Both the position numbers and the translations under genes were made by a program. Positions 1-7,866 of a DNA stretch of 64,000 nucleotides are shown one piece after another. The stretch lies in contig NZ_CP051206.1 of NCBI RefSeq assembly GCF_012516395.1, forward strand, positions 124,001 through 188,000, read 5' to 3'. Each line of letters begins with the position of its first letter. The stretch's first letter is position 1. The notes under the pieces were generated by a model that worked only from the letters and a program-made list of their open reading frames with translations, did not search any database and had not been told where the DNA came from. The DNA comes from Dolichospermum flos-aquae CCAP 1403/13F. GTDB lineage: Bacteria; Cyanobacteriota; Cyanobacteriia; Cyanobacteriales; Nostocaceae.

Positions 1-817
1 CGGGTAGCATTTGAGCATTCATGCGAATTAAGGCATAACCACCCATTTTTAACAAAATACCTGCTAGTAACATATGCACGGGCGCTGTAGCTTCACCGTG
101 GGCATCTGGTAGCCAGGTATGGAGGGGAATAATCGGCAACTTGACAGCGTAGGCAATCAGGAAGCCAGCGTAGAGTAAAAGTTGTAAATTCAGGGCGTAG
201 TCTTTCAATGCGAGCGATCGCATATCAAAAGTCACAGTATCGCCATAAAATCCCATTGTCAAGGAAGACAGTAAAATAAACAGCGAACCACCAGCAGTGT
301 ATAAAATAAATTTAGTTGCTGCATATTGACGCTTTTTACCGCCCCAAATTGATAGCAGGAAGTATATTGGCACAAGTTCCAGTTCCCACACCAGGAAAAA
401 TAACAGCATATCCTGGACAGCGAAAACCGCAATCTGACCACCATACATGGCTAAAATGAGGAAATAAAATAATTTCGGTTTCAGCGTTACTGGCCAAGCT
501 GCTAAAATCGCCAAAGTGGTAATAAACCCGGTCAAGAGAACTAAAGGCATGGACAAGCCATCAACGCCTAATGACCAATTTAAACCCAACTGCGGAACCC
601 AGGGATAACTTTCCACCAGTTGCAAATCGGGATTAGCAAAATCATAGCTAGTATAAAAAGCGCAGACAATTAAGCCAAAATCTATCAGCCCCACAGTGAG
701 AGAATACCAGCGCACCGTTTTTCCGTCTTTATCTGGGATGATAGGAAGCAGCAGTGACGCGGCTATGGGAAATAAAATAATCGTCGTCAGCCACGGGAAA
801 TTAGCTATATTCAACAT
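1..817 (-). CDS. ndhD: NAD(P)H-quinone oxidoreductase subunit 4 (NdhD), 5' part
   Basis: The reverse-strand frame opens at 817 ([17 protein letters not shown]) and stays open to the window edge, giving about 272 codons of a protein normally of about 520-560 residues. It has many hydrophobic helices. It also has the NdhD/NuoM core features: [14 protein letters not shown], the quinone/proton-channel stretch [19 protein letters not shown], and the segment [20 protein letters not shown] near the window edge. NdhD is a proton-pumping antiporter-like subunit of thylakoid NDH-1, used in respiration and cyclic electron flow. Cells carry several ndhD paralogues (respiratory versus CO2-uptake forms), and which one this is cannot be settled from the fragment. 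No ndhF lies directly upstream. Confidence 0.93.
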   Translation of the reverse strand, partial: MLNIANFPWLTTIILFPIAASLLLPIIPDKDGKTVRWYSLTVGLIDFGLIVCAFYTSYDFANPDLQLVESYPWVPQLGLNWSLGVDGLSMPLVLLTGFITTLAILAAWPVTLKPKLFYFLILAMYGGQIAVFAVQDMLLFFLVWELELVPIYFLLSIWGGKKRQYAATKFILYTAGGSLFILLSSLTMGFYGDTVTFDMRSLALKDYALNLQLLLYAGFLIAYAVKLPIIPLHTWLPDAHGEATAPVHMLLAGILLKMGGYALIRMNAQMLP

Positions 818-1126
818 AATCAATCTGTAATTAAAATCATGTTTGGCAAAAATTCATTATCTAGTGACTTCTGAATCAAGTTAAATAAACGATTACAGCT
901 ATAAGATTAACGTAAATGCTCAAACCAAGTTCAAAATAAGTTAATTTTATTTATTTAAGTCTTTAACATCAGGAATTAGGTATTGGTTTTCCTCCCATCA
1001 TCCCCAATCTACAGAATTATTTCATGATAGTTCTTCCTTATCAATTTTATGATAACAAATTTAAAACCGAATGTCAACCCCCACATTCTCTATTTTTTGT
1101 CTAAAGTACAGATGTGTTCTCCTGAT

Positions 1127-1166
1127 AAGTTACATTTTGTCAAAAAAATTAGCTGCGTTTCCCCTG
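1127..1166 (-). repeat. Solo left end of the ISAs1-family element found at 23806
   Basis: Read on the minus strand, this begins CAGGGGAAACGCAGCTAA and continues through a T-run and GACAAAATGTAACTT. It matches the left end of the two full IS copies (23806 and 44523) over about 40 bases with one substitution and one missing T. No transposase or opposite end is nearby, so it is an IS relic or one end of a decayed MITE. Confidence 0.75.
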
Positions 1167-1305
1167 GGATGTCCAGGATTTAAGGATTTATAGGATGGTT
1201 ATTGATGAATTGTCTGTGAGTTGTCAGGATTTTTTTGTCTGAATCAGGATTTCTAGGATTTGAGGATTTTCAGGATGGTTATTGATGAATTGTCTGTGAG
1301 TTGCA
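1167..1305. repeat. Imperfect tandem duplication with AGGATTT words
   Basis: Two copies of a unit of roughly 72 bases share the stretch GGATGGTTATTGATGAATTG and the following TCTGTGAGTTG. Each is preceded by variants of CAGGATTTAAGGATT. The AGGATTT core matches the 46-bp tandem repeat at 16506-16597 and a copy at 49040-49085, so this is a dispersed, non-coding repeat family. Confidence 0.6.
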
Positions 1306-1398
1306 AATATTTAATGTTCATGAGAACCTTTGAGTAAGCTGTAACCTCCTTCCCAGCGTCATTGAAGAGGGTTAATTCATTTGTTGGTATTTTCCAAA

Positions 1399-1986
1399 TT
1401 AAATTTCGTAATACCAAATATCCTCTTGTCTCACAATAATTCGATGCAGAGGAAGTCTATCAATCAGTCCCTCCTGTTCCAATTGTCCCAGCAACCGAGT
1501 GATAGTCACACGAGTAGAACTGATCAGCACTGCTAAATCTTCATGAGTTAGACGCATATCAATTAAACGTCCTTGTTCTACTTCTGAACCAAATTTTTTT
1601 GATAACCATCCTAATAGTTGAATCAGCATAGTCTCTACTTTTTTATGGCTGCGAATCACCATTAATTCTTCCGCTTGTTGAATGTGACAAAGCAAAGTTT
1701 GTGTGAGTTGATGCCAATCATTCACAGGTAAAACAGTTGCTTCTACTTTGGTTAAACACTCCATCCGATAAGGCTTCATTTTCGAGAGAACTTCACCAAC
1801 CACATCTCCTGGACCCCATAATCCCAAGGCTACTGTCGTACCGTCTTCTAGATAAGTGTAGGTTATAACAAAGCCGCTTGCTATTTGCCACACAGCATTT
1901 TTTTTAACGGGCAATAGCGTTCTTCTGGTGAAATGCTTTTGAGGACTATCATTAGATAATTGAGTTAAACCTGTGTATAATGACAT
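1399..1986 (-). CDS. Crp/Fnr-family transcriptional regulator
   Basis: This 195-residue protein has the two-part Crp layout. An N-terminal cyclic-nucleotide-binding-like beta barrel (about 20-110, with GLWGPGDVVGEVL) is followed by a C-terminal winged helix-turn-helix (about 140-190, with LTHEDLAVLISSTRVTITRLL). The recognition helix STRVTITRLLGQLEQEG is typical of NtcA/CysR-type cyanobacterial members, but the protein is shorter than NtcA (about 223). It sits beside an Rrf2 gene and the sulfur cluster. A role in sulfur control, like CysR of Synechococcus, is therefore an inference. Half of a TACGGTT-type operator lies just upstream at 2018-2024, so it may belong to the regulon. Confidence 0.8.
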   Translation of the reverse strand: MSLYTGLTQLSNDSPQKHFTRRTLLPVKKNAVWQIASGFVITYTYLEDGTTVALGLWGPGDVVGEVLSKMKPYRMECLTKVEATVLPVNDWHQLTQTLLCHIQQAEELMVIRSHKKVETMLIQLLGWLSKKFGSEVEQGRLIDMRLTHEDLAVLISSTRVTITRLLGQLEQEGLIDRLPLHRIIVRQEDIWYYEI

Positions 1987-2214
1987 CAGCGTATATATTG
2001 CTAATTTCCGATGTAGTAACCGTAGTATACATTATTCTTGATCTAAAAAGTATTGTGTTCGGGGAATTTCCCCAAAATATTCAGCAATTTTGAGAATCTT
2101 GCATACAATCACCCTAAATCCGATAGAGTTATGGTATTTTACTTATGGTGTGACCATATCACATCTGACACCTAAAAGTAACATTATTTCGGTTAAAAGC
2201 CGATAAATCTATCA

Positions 2215-2697
2215 ATGTACAGTAGTATTCTGAATACAGATTTGAATAGTCAAAACTACGCTCTTCTGGATCTTTCTGCAAAAGTGGAATACGCACTCCT
2301 AGCACTGTTAGAACTAGCCAGCCATCACGATAAAAAAGTTCCTTTGACTATGAGCGAGATTGCCGCCAAGCAACCCATACCAGAACGCTATCTCGAACAG
2401 ATTCTCACTCAAGTGCGGCGTGCGGGTTTAGTCCAGAGTCAACGTGGCTCGAAAGGCGGTTTTGTGTTAATACGTGAGCCTTGGCAAATTACTTTGCTAG
2501 AAATTGTCACCTTGGTGGTAGGTGAACGGAAAGAGAAAGAAAACTCTGAGACTCCGACGATAGAAAAAACTTTGGTTCTGGAAATCTGGGAAAAAGCTAA
2601 TGCGGCTGCAATTGAGGTTTTGCGTAGCTATACACTCCAAGATTTGTGTCAGGAAAGAGAGATTCGCGCCCAAAATAATCCCATGTATTACATTTAG
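2215..2697 (+). CDS. Rrf2-family transcriptional regulator lacking Fe-S cysteines
   Basis: This 160-residue protein has the Rrf2 winged-helix signature. LSAKVEYALLALLELA is followed by IAAKQPIPERYLEQILTQVRRAGLVQSQRGSKGGF (about 20-85). The three cysteines that hold an Fe-S cluster in IscR/NsrR-type members are absent from the dimerisation region; the stretch VVGERKEKENSETPT stands there instead. The only cysteine is near the C terminus. Cluster-free Rrf2 proteins such as CymR of Bacillus control cysteine/sulfur metabolism, which fits the genes around it. The first 20 residues before LSAKVEYAL are unusual and the true start could be further in. It is the best local candidate for the regulator reading the shared operator described below. 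Confidence 0.85.
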   Translation: MYSSILNTDLNSQNYALLDLSAKVEYALLALLELASHHDKKVPLTMSEIAAKQPIPERYLEQILTQVRRAGLVQSQRGSKGGFVLIREPWQITLLEIVTLVVGERKEKENSETPTIEKTLVLEIWEKANAAAIEVLRSYTLQDLCQEREIRAQNNPMYYI

Positions 2698-2831
2698 TTA
2701 TCAAGAGGTCTAGTAGTCTATCAAAGATATTTTGACGGGTAATAATAGGAAAAAACTTCTATTTTTTCCTCCCCTGCTCCCCTGCTTGTCTTCACCCGTC
2801 ATTTCCGGTATTTCTAAAATTTCCGGTATTT

Positions 2832-2865
2832 TGTTGGGTTGCGCTGTCGCTTAACCCAACCTACA
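2832..2865 (+). repeat. Dispersed GTTGGGTTGCGCTGTCGC repeat, single copy
   Basis: The word GTTGGGTTGCGCTGTCGC followed by TTAACCCAACCTAC can fold because TTGGGTT pairs with AACCCAA. The same family occurs as longer paired versions at 37020-37108 and 58679-58753. Confidence 0.75.
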
Positions 2866-2949
2866 TTTCTTTAACACCAAGCGTATTAGATTAAATTTAG
2901 TGTTCCAAATATTGCTATCTTGATAAATAGTATATTTTTGAATTTTACC

Positions 2950-3597
2950 ATGAATAAGCTTGCTACTGCTTTTACAGAAGGTATAATTGCCTTTGCTGCC
3001 ACTAATATTGACGACATCATGATTCTGCTGCTATTTTTTTCGCAAATAGATAGAAATTTTCGCCGTAGACATATTTTTATTGGTCAATATATTGGATTTA
3101 CAGCTATTATTATTCTCAGCTTACCAGGGTTTTTTGGTGGCTTAGTAATCCAGCGAGAATGGATTGGATTATTAGGAATATTACCAATTGCTATTGGGAT
3201 TAAACAATTAGTAAATCGTGAAGATGAAAGTGGAGAAGTTCAGACAGTGAATACCGAACAGAATAGCCCTCAATCTTCTTTCTTGTCAAGCATTCTACAT
3301 CCAAATACTTATAAAGTTGCGGCTGTGACAGTTGCTAATGGTGGTGATAATATCAGTATTTACATACCTTTATTTGCAGGTCAAAATATTGTTGGGTTAG
3401 GAATAATTTCAGTGGTATTTTTTGTCATGGTAGGGGTTTGGTGTGGTATCGCTGATTTATTAAACCGTCAAGCTAACATTAGTTATATTTTAAGTCGCTA
3501 TGGTCAGGCTATTGTTCCTTTTGTGTTAATTGGTTTGGGGCTATTTATTATGTATGAACGAGGGACATTTAATCTATTATTTCGACAGGTAAATTAA
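2950..3597 (+). CDS. CadD-family (cadmium resistance transporter-like) membrane protein
   Basis: The protein is 215 residues from the ATG at 2950 (MNKLATAFTEGIIAFAATNIDD). A TTG ten codons earlier is less likely. The signature AFAATNIDDIMIL in helix 1, followed by FFSQID and GQYIGFTAI, and a second ANGGDNISIYIPLF half, are typical of the CadD/LysE-superfamily fold with about six helices. Family members are named for cadmium resistance. A paralogue is at 4947, and both flank TauE-like genes near the sulfur regulators, so the cargo here may be something else, such as an organosulfur compound or a divalent cation. That is inference from context. Confidence 0.8.
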   Translation: MNKLATAFTEGIIAFAATNIDDIMILLLFFSQIDRNFRRRHIFIGQYIGFTAIIILSLPGFFGGLVIQREWIGLLGILPIAIGIKQLVNREDESGEVQTVNTEQNSPQSSFLSSILHPNTYKVAAVTVANGGDNISIYIPLFAGQNIVGLGIISVVFFVMVGVWCGIADLLNRQANISYILSRYGQAIVPFVLIGLGLFIMYERGTFNLLFRQVN

Positions 3598-3620
3598 AAA
3601 TCTGAAGGAGGTATAGATAA

Positions 3621-4418
3621 TCATGCCTGTGAAACTAATTTCCAACTTACCATCATTAAAATGCTATAGATAATAAATCTTAGTGGACGTTGAGGGGTAA
3701 TCTCACAAAGTTTAGCACCAATAAGAACTCCGGGAACAGAACCTATCCAAATAGGGATTACTAAACTCCAATCAACAGTTCCTAAAGTTAGATGTCCCAG
3801 GGACGTAAATATTAGTAAAATGGCGGCTTGAGTAATATCTGTACCCACCAATTTTCGGGCATCTAATCGAAAAAATGCTATGATAGCTAAGGCAAACATA
3901 GAGCCTGATGAAACACTTGTCATTCCCACAGAAAAGCCTAAAATTGCGCCAATGAGTAAAGTTAGAAAACGTCCTTGATTGGTTTTTAAATTTAATTTTG
4001 GCAATTCGGGTAAGTTGATTTTCGGAAAAAATGTCATTAACAACATTTGGATTAATGCTGTAAATGTAACTATCAGAATCATTACTCCTAGTAACCGCAG
4101 CAAGAGGTTATCTAGGTTGTGTTCTCCAGTTTGTCTAAGTTGATGTAAAACTCCTACACCCAACAGCGAACCAGAAACACTACCCATTGACAACCATTTA
4201 ACTATTTCTAAATCAAGGGTTTTTTGTTGCCAGTGTTTAACTCCACCGACCACTTTCATTAATGTGGCCGCAACCACATCAGAACTAATAGCAATAGAAG
4301 GTGGTACTTGAAACACAAAAATCAACATAGGAGTGATCAAAGATGCACCACCTATTCCTGTTAAGCCCACAATGATACCAATAAAAAAGCTGAAACCCGG
4401 TAGTAATAAGTAGTCCAT
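3621..4418 (-). CDS. TauE/SafE-family membrane permease
   Basis: This 265-residue integral membrane protein has the two-fold repeated TauE/SafE architecture. It opens with FFIGIIVGLTGIGGASLITPML, and the second half starts with ILGFSVGMTSVSSGSMFALAII, each glycine-rich. The family (DUF81) moves sulfite, sulfoacetate, taurine-derived or related anions across the inner membrane. The gene converges on the CadD gene at 2950, with 23 bases between their ends. The 26-bp operator at 4617-4642 lies about 200 bases upstream of its start, so sulfur-responsive control is plausible. Substrate is not determinable from sequence. Confidence 0.85.
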   Translation of the reverse strand: MDYLLLPGFSFFIGIIVGLTGIGGASLITPMLIFVFQVPPSIAISSDVVAATLMKVVGGVKHWQQKTLDLEIVKWLSMGSVSGSLLGVGVLHQLRQTGEHNLDNLLLRLLGVMILIVTFTALIQMLLMTFFPKINLPELPKLNLKTNQGRFLTLLIGAILGFSVGMTSVSSGSMFALAIIAFFRLDARKLVGTDITQAAILLIFTSLGHLTLGTVDWSLVIPIWIGSVPGVLIGAKLCEITPQRPLRFIIYSILMMVSWKLVSQA

Positions 4419-4946
4419 ACTAGTGTTAGTGTAAGTTATTTGAGAAAGAAGATCAGCTTGGATAGACCTAATTTTATGAATACAAAAAATTGCTGTCTAA
4501 GTTTGTTCAGAATGACTTTTTATAAATCTTGTAAATAGACTTCTATTACTTCTGAAGAGTAATTGTTTATACTTAGTGTTTAAAGCTAACCCTGGTTTTG
4601 GCAATTTTTATAAAACTACGGTATCTTAATCAAGTTACTGTATTATAAGCTCATAAATAATAAAATGTCTAGTACCAGTATCTATAAAGTTCTTTTAGTG
4701 AAGATCTTCTGATTTTTACCACTCCGCAGCCAATTATTTCTCTTGTCTGGGGCTTAATCATTTGATTCCATAGGTAGGGGTAAAGCAAAAGCTCATTTCG
4801 TCAAAGAGTTGATGATATTCATGACCGATTCGCAGAAAGAAATAATTATTAAGGGTTAGTAATGAGTAATAGGTAATTGGGAAGGATAAACATTAATCCT
4901 TATTCCACATCTCTTGATAGTCAAAAATTCAAAATCTAAAATCGTT
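4419..4946. other. Divergent intergenic region
   Basis: No gene is seen in these 528 bases between the divergent TauE-like and second CadD-like genes. It is AT-rich and holds one copy of the putative sulfur-regulon operator at 4617-4642. The rest shows no clear structure. Confidence 0.5.
4617..4642 (+). promoter_or_regulatory. Putative sulfur-regulon operator (TACGGTA-N12-TACTGTA)
   Basis: TACGGTA, then 12 bases (TCTTAATCAAGT), then TACTGTA. The two 7-bp arms form an imperfect dyad with 19-bp centre spacing. The same arrangement appears at 9671, 15414, 18552, 52611 and 52714, all near organosulfur genes. Here it sits between divergent TauE-like and CadD-like genes. Confidence 0.6.
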
Positions 4947-5606
4947 ATGAGTATAGTAACTGCAATTAGTACCGGAGCAATGGCTTTTAGTGCCACAAAT
5001 ATTGATGATTTAGTCATCCTGACTTTGTTTTTCTCTCAGGTGGATGCTAAGTTTCGCCGCTGGCATATTATTATTGGTCAATATCTAGGTTTTACAGCCT
5101 TGATTTTAACTAGTTTGCCTGGTTTTTTTGGGGGATTGATTTTACCCCGCCCCTGGATTGGTTTATTTGGCTTAGTTCCAATTATCATTGGTATCAAGAG
5201 TTTAATGAATCGAGAAACAGATGAATTAGAGGATGCAGAGACAGAAACAAAAGTTTCTCAGGAATCGCTAATAGCGAGATTTTTCAATTTGCAAACTTAT
5301 AGTGTTGCGGCTGTCACATTTGCCAATGGAACTGATAACATTAGTATTTATGTGCCGATATTTGCCAGCAGTAATTGGCAAAGTCTATTGGTAATTTTGG
5401 GTGTTTTCTTTTCATTGGTGGGGGTGTTGTGTTATGTAGCACATAAGTTAACTCACAATCAAGCGTTGGCTACACCCGCCGAAGGCATCGCTGATATCTT
5501 TACTAAATATGGGAATCGCTTTATGTCCTTTATCTTAATCGGATTGGGTACTTTTATCTTCCTCGACAGTCATAGTTTTAGTCTCCTCAATCTTCTGTAT
5601 AGATAA
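4947..5606 (+). CDS. CadD-family membrane protein (second paralogue)
   Basis: The protein is 219 residues from the ATG at 4947 (MSIVTAISTGAMAFSATNIDD); an upstream TTG in frame at 4914 is less convincing. It closely matches the paralogue at 2950: ATNIDDLVILTLFFSQVD, GQYLGFTALILTSLPGFFGG and FANGTDNISIYVPIF. An insertion of about nine residues (around ALATPAEGI) is encoded by a palindromic repeat at 5463-5491 that has dropped in frame into a loop before the last helix. It lies 81 bases upstream of the TauE-like gene at 5687, probably in one operon with it and the DUF1634 gene. Confidence 0.8.
   Translation: MSIVTAISTGAMAFSATNIDDLVILTLFFSQVDAKFRRWHIIIGQYLGFTALILTSLPGFFGGLILPRPWIGLFGLVPIIIGIKSLMNRETDELEDAETETKVSQESLIARFFNLQTYSVAAVTFANGTDNISIYVPIFASSNWQSLLVILGVFFSLVGVLCYVAHKLTHNQALATPAEGIADIFTKYGNRFMSFILIGLGTFIFLDSHSFSLLNLLYR
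5463..5491 (+). repeat. Palindromic dispersed repeat inserted in frame in a CadD-like gene
   Basis: GCGTTGGCTACACCCGCCG followed by AAGGCATCGC resembles the short interspersed repeats of Nostocales. It codes for ALATPAEGI, which the paralogue at 2950 lacks at the matching place. Confidence 0.65.
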
Positions 5607-5686
5607 ACGAAGTTTTCTGTTTACATCCTGCTAACAACAATTATCTAGGCATCATAAATATAGATTAAACAAAAGGGGAATTCAAA

Positions 5687-6523
5687 TTGAGCATATTAGC
5701 ATTTTCTTTACTGGTTTGGTTGGGATCATTTAGTGCCGGCTTAGTCGGAGCATTAACTGGGTTAGGTGGTGGAGTCGTCATAGTTCCGTTATTAACTTCC
5801 GTCTTTGGTGTTGATATTCGCTATGCCGTTGGAGCATCATTAGTATCAGTTATTGCGACATCATTAGGTTCAGCTTCTACATATATTAAAAAAGGCTACG
5901 CTAATCTGCGCTTGGGGATGTTTCTGGAGGTAGCCACCACCATTGGCGCTTTGATTGGCGCTCTCATTGCCACTCATGTAACCGTAAAAATACTTTCCTT
6001 GATTTTGGCAATTGTGCTAATTTATTCAGCATACTTGTCTCAACGCCCCAGACCAGAACAAACAGAAATTGCTCCACCAGATCCTTTAGCAGAATATCTC
6101 CAACTTAATGGTACTTACCCCACTCCTGATGGTGTAATCCCTTACCAAGTTCACGCTTTACCTGCTGGGTTCAGTATTATGTTAGTAGCAGGAGTGCTTT
6201 CTGGTTTGTTGGGAATTGGTTCGGGAGCATTCAAGGTATTGGCCATGGACCAAGCCATGCGTCTCCCTTTTAAAGTTTCTACGACCACCAGCAATTTTAT
6301 GATTGGTGTCACAGCCGCAGCCTCAGCAGGTGTTTATTTAACACAGGGATATATAGATCCAGGTTTATCTATGCCGGTGATGTTGGGAGTATTACCAGGT
6401 GCTTTTTTAGGAGCGAGAATTTTAATTGGTGCTAAAACCCAAATTTTAAGAATTATCTTCAGCTTTGTATTGGTAGTAATGGCGTTAAAAATGGTCTATA
6501 ACAGTCTAATAGGAGGGCTGTAA
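5687..6523 (+). CDS. TauE/SafE-family permease
   Basis: The protein has 278 residues from a TTG start preceded by AGGGGA. N-terminal half: LGSFSAGLVGALTGLGGGVVIVPLL. Second half: FSIMLVAGVLSGLLGIGSGAFKVLAMDQ. Both glycine-rich repeats are typical of TauE/SafE exporters, with about eight membrane segments. This subtype is commonly paired with a small DUF1634 protein, and that gene follows after only two bases. Transport of sulfite or a related anion is the family-level expectation. It is not an obvious recent duplicate of the TauE-like gene at 3621, since the sequences differ widely. Confidence 0.85.
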   Translation: MSILAFSLLVWLGSFSAGLVGALTGLGGGVVIVPLLTSVFGVDIRYAVGASLVSVIATSLGSASTYIKKGYANLRLGMFLEVATTIGALIGALIATHVTVKILSLILAIVLIYSAYLSQRPRPEQTEIAPPDPLAEYLQLNGTYPTPDGVIPYQVHALPAGFSIMLVAGVLSGLLGIGSGAFKVLAMDQAMRLPFKVSTTTSNFMIGVTAAASAGVYLTQGYIDPGLSMPVMLGVLPGAFLGARILIGAKTQILRIIFSFVLVVMALKMVYNSLIGGL

Positions 6524-6525
6524 TT

Positions 6526-7068
6526 ATGTATAAATTAAATTCTGGTTTTCGGTGGACTTGCACAACAGAGATAGAAAGAAAAGTTGGAAATTTCACTTTT
6601 GAATTAGAAGAGCGAGATTGTGATATTCAACAGCTAGAAGAACAGCGTCTTAAAAATCATGATCATGAAAATTTAAGTAATCAAAAACTTACAAAATCAG
6701 CAAATGAAAAACAATTAGAATATCTACTCAGTAACCTGCTAATGTATGGAGTTTTAATCGCTAGTTCTATGGTATTATTTGGGGGTATACTATATTTAAT
6801 TCATCATGGCTCTGAGCCAGCGGAATATCAAATATTTATAGGCACACCATCTGAGTTTCACTCCCCCATAGGTGTAGTAAATGCTGTTTTCGCAGGTAGC
6901 CGCCGGGGAATCATTCAATTAGGGCTGTTAATACTCATTGCTATCCCCATTTTGCGCGTAATCATTTCTTTCTGCACTTTTCTTTTACAGCGAAATTTTG
7001 TCTATGTCGTCATTACATCATTAGTGCTTGCTAGTCTAACTTATAGCCTGGTTGGCGCATATTACTAA
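6526..7068 (+). CDS. DUF1634 membrane protein
   Basis: This 180-residue protein has a charged, probably cytoplasmic N terminus (1-65). A DUF1634 region follows with three hydrophobic helices (LLMYGVLIASSMVLFGGILYL, IIQLGLLILIAIPILRVIISF and VYVVITSLVLASLTYSLVGAYY). DUF1634 proteins are regularly encoded next to TauE/SafE permeases and are thought to be partners or accessory subunits. Here the start codon follows the permease stop by two bases, so they are co-translated. The 60-residue hydrophilic N-terminal extension looks longer than usual. Confidence 0.8.
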   Translation: MYKLNSGFRWTCTTEIERKVGNFTFELEERDCDIQQLEEQRLKNHDHENLSNQKLTKSANEKQLEYLLSNLLMYGVLIASSMVLFGGILYLIHHGSEPAEYQIFIGTPSEFHSPIGVVNAVFAGSRRGIIQLGLLILIAIPILRVIISFCTFLLQRNFVYVVITSLVLASLTYSLVGAYY

Positions 7069-7077
7069 TATTTTTCA

Positions 7078-7499
7078 CAAATAGACGGTGTAGAAAATAT
7101 TGAATTTGATCAAAAAAAACAGTATTGGTTTTGGAGAAACAAATGGACAAAAAAAGGCTAGGTATTACCCTAGCCAAAAATCCACATCAACCGCAAACTA
7201 TTATTGCTATTTTCAACCAACTAGTACCCCAGGGCGGAATTAAAAATTAACAATTAAAAATTAAAAAAGCAGATTACACAAGCTTTTCAGGAATTTTTAA
7301 TGGTTGATTAACTTACGTCGCAGTGTAATAGTTACCGCTAATTAAACAATTACCATCGGTTTAAAACCATTTTATAATCCCACGAACGAAGGTATTTATC
7401 AATTTTGAGTCCAGGTTATTTCCCCTGGAGAAAATGTAAATAATTTAGTTGTGGGAACTGCTCACTTGCAATTCTCCGACAATTTTGATGATGAAATAT
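7078..7499 (+). pseudogene. Degraded DUF2808 gene
   Basis: Translated pieces match the intact DUF2808 protein encoded at 58027-58569. The first piece reads QIDGVENIEFDQKK, then after a frame change GITLAKNPHQPQTIIAIFN. A distal piece reads GLKPFYNPTNEGIYQF, an in-frame TGA, then VQVISPGENVNNLVVGTAHLQF. The N-terminal signal peptide is missing and there are several frame breaks. It is a decayed paralogue, perhaps left by a duplication between this sulfur region and the one near 58 kb. Confidence 0.8.
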
Positions 7500-7539
7500 G
7501 CAAACGATGGTAATTTTTTTGGGTTTATTAGTTGGGGTA

Positions 7540-7605
7540 AGATCCCCGACTTCTTATTTGATGATGTCAATTAAATTATTAACCAATGATAGAAGTCGGG
7601 GATCT
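7540..7605. repeat. Long-arm inverted repeat, AGATCCCCGACTTCTT family
   Basis: AGATCCCCGACTTCT at the left pairs with AGAAGTCGGGGATCT at the right, with about 35 bases between. It is one of five copies of this hairpin family in the window and can act as a bidirectional terminator or be a MITE-like element. Confidence 0.8.
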
Positions 7606-7612
7606 CCTTTTT

Positions 7613-7858
7613 TTAGCAACTTAATATTTTTTTCTTGGACATTTTTAACTGTTTCCAGAGAATACGTATTTGTTTATAAGCCTCTTCTGAGGAAAGTTTA
7701 CCACCAGTTTGTAGACCAGAAATATAGTTCACTCGTTGTGAAAAATCTTGAAGTTGGGCATTAAATTCTAAACGTTCTGAATTCAAATCTCCATAATAAG
7801 GACTACGAGGATAAAGAAAATCAGATAGTTCCGATAGCAAATCAGAGTATTGATTCAT
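7613..7858 (-). CDS. Small conserved cyanobacterial protein
   Basis: This 81-residue soluble protein has the segments FLYPRSPYYGDLNSERLEFNA and KLSSEEAYKQIRILWKQLK. I recognise this as a small cyanobacterial family (DUF7219-like) without a known function. It begins eight bases after ssuE ends, on the same strand, so it is the last gene of the sulfonate cluster. No signal peptide, membrane helix or metal-binding motif is visible. Confidence 0.65.
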   Translation of the reverse strand: MNQYSDLLSELSDFLYPRSPYYGDLNSERLEFNAQLQDFSQRVNYISGLQTGGKLSSEEAYKQIRILWKQLKMSKKKILSC

Positions 7859-7866
7859 AAATACCT

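Larger units (their letters stand above)
818..1398. other. Intergenic region with repeats and an IS-end relic
   Basis: No credible gene lies in these 580 bases. The ndhD-proximal half is AT-rich and probably holds its promoter. The other half holds a solo IS end (1127-1166) and an imperfect direct duplication of about 72 bases built from AGGATTT/CAGGATGG words (about 1167-1305). The same AGGATTT words recur at 16506-16597 and 49040-49085. Confidence 0.6.

Noticed and set aside
7498-7764. 88-codon plus-strand frame
   Set aside because: It overlaps the hairpin repeat and the better-supported gene on the other strand at 7613-7858.
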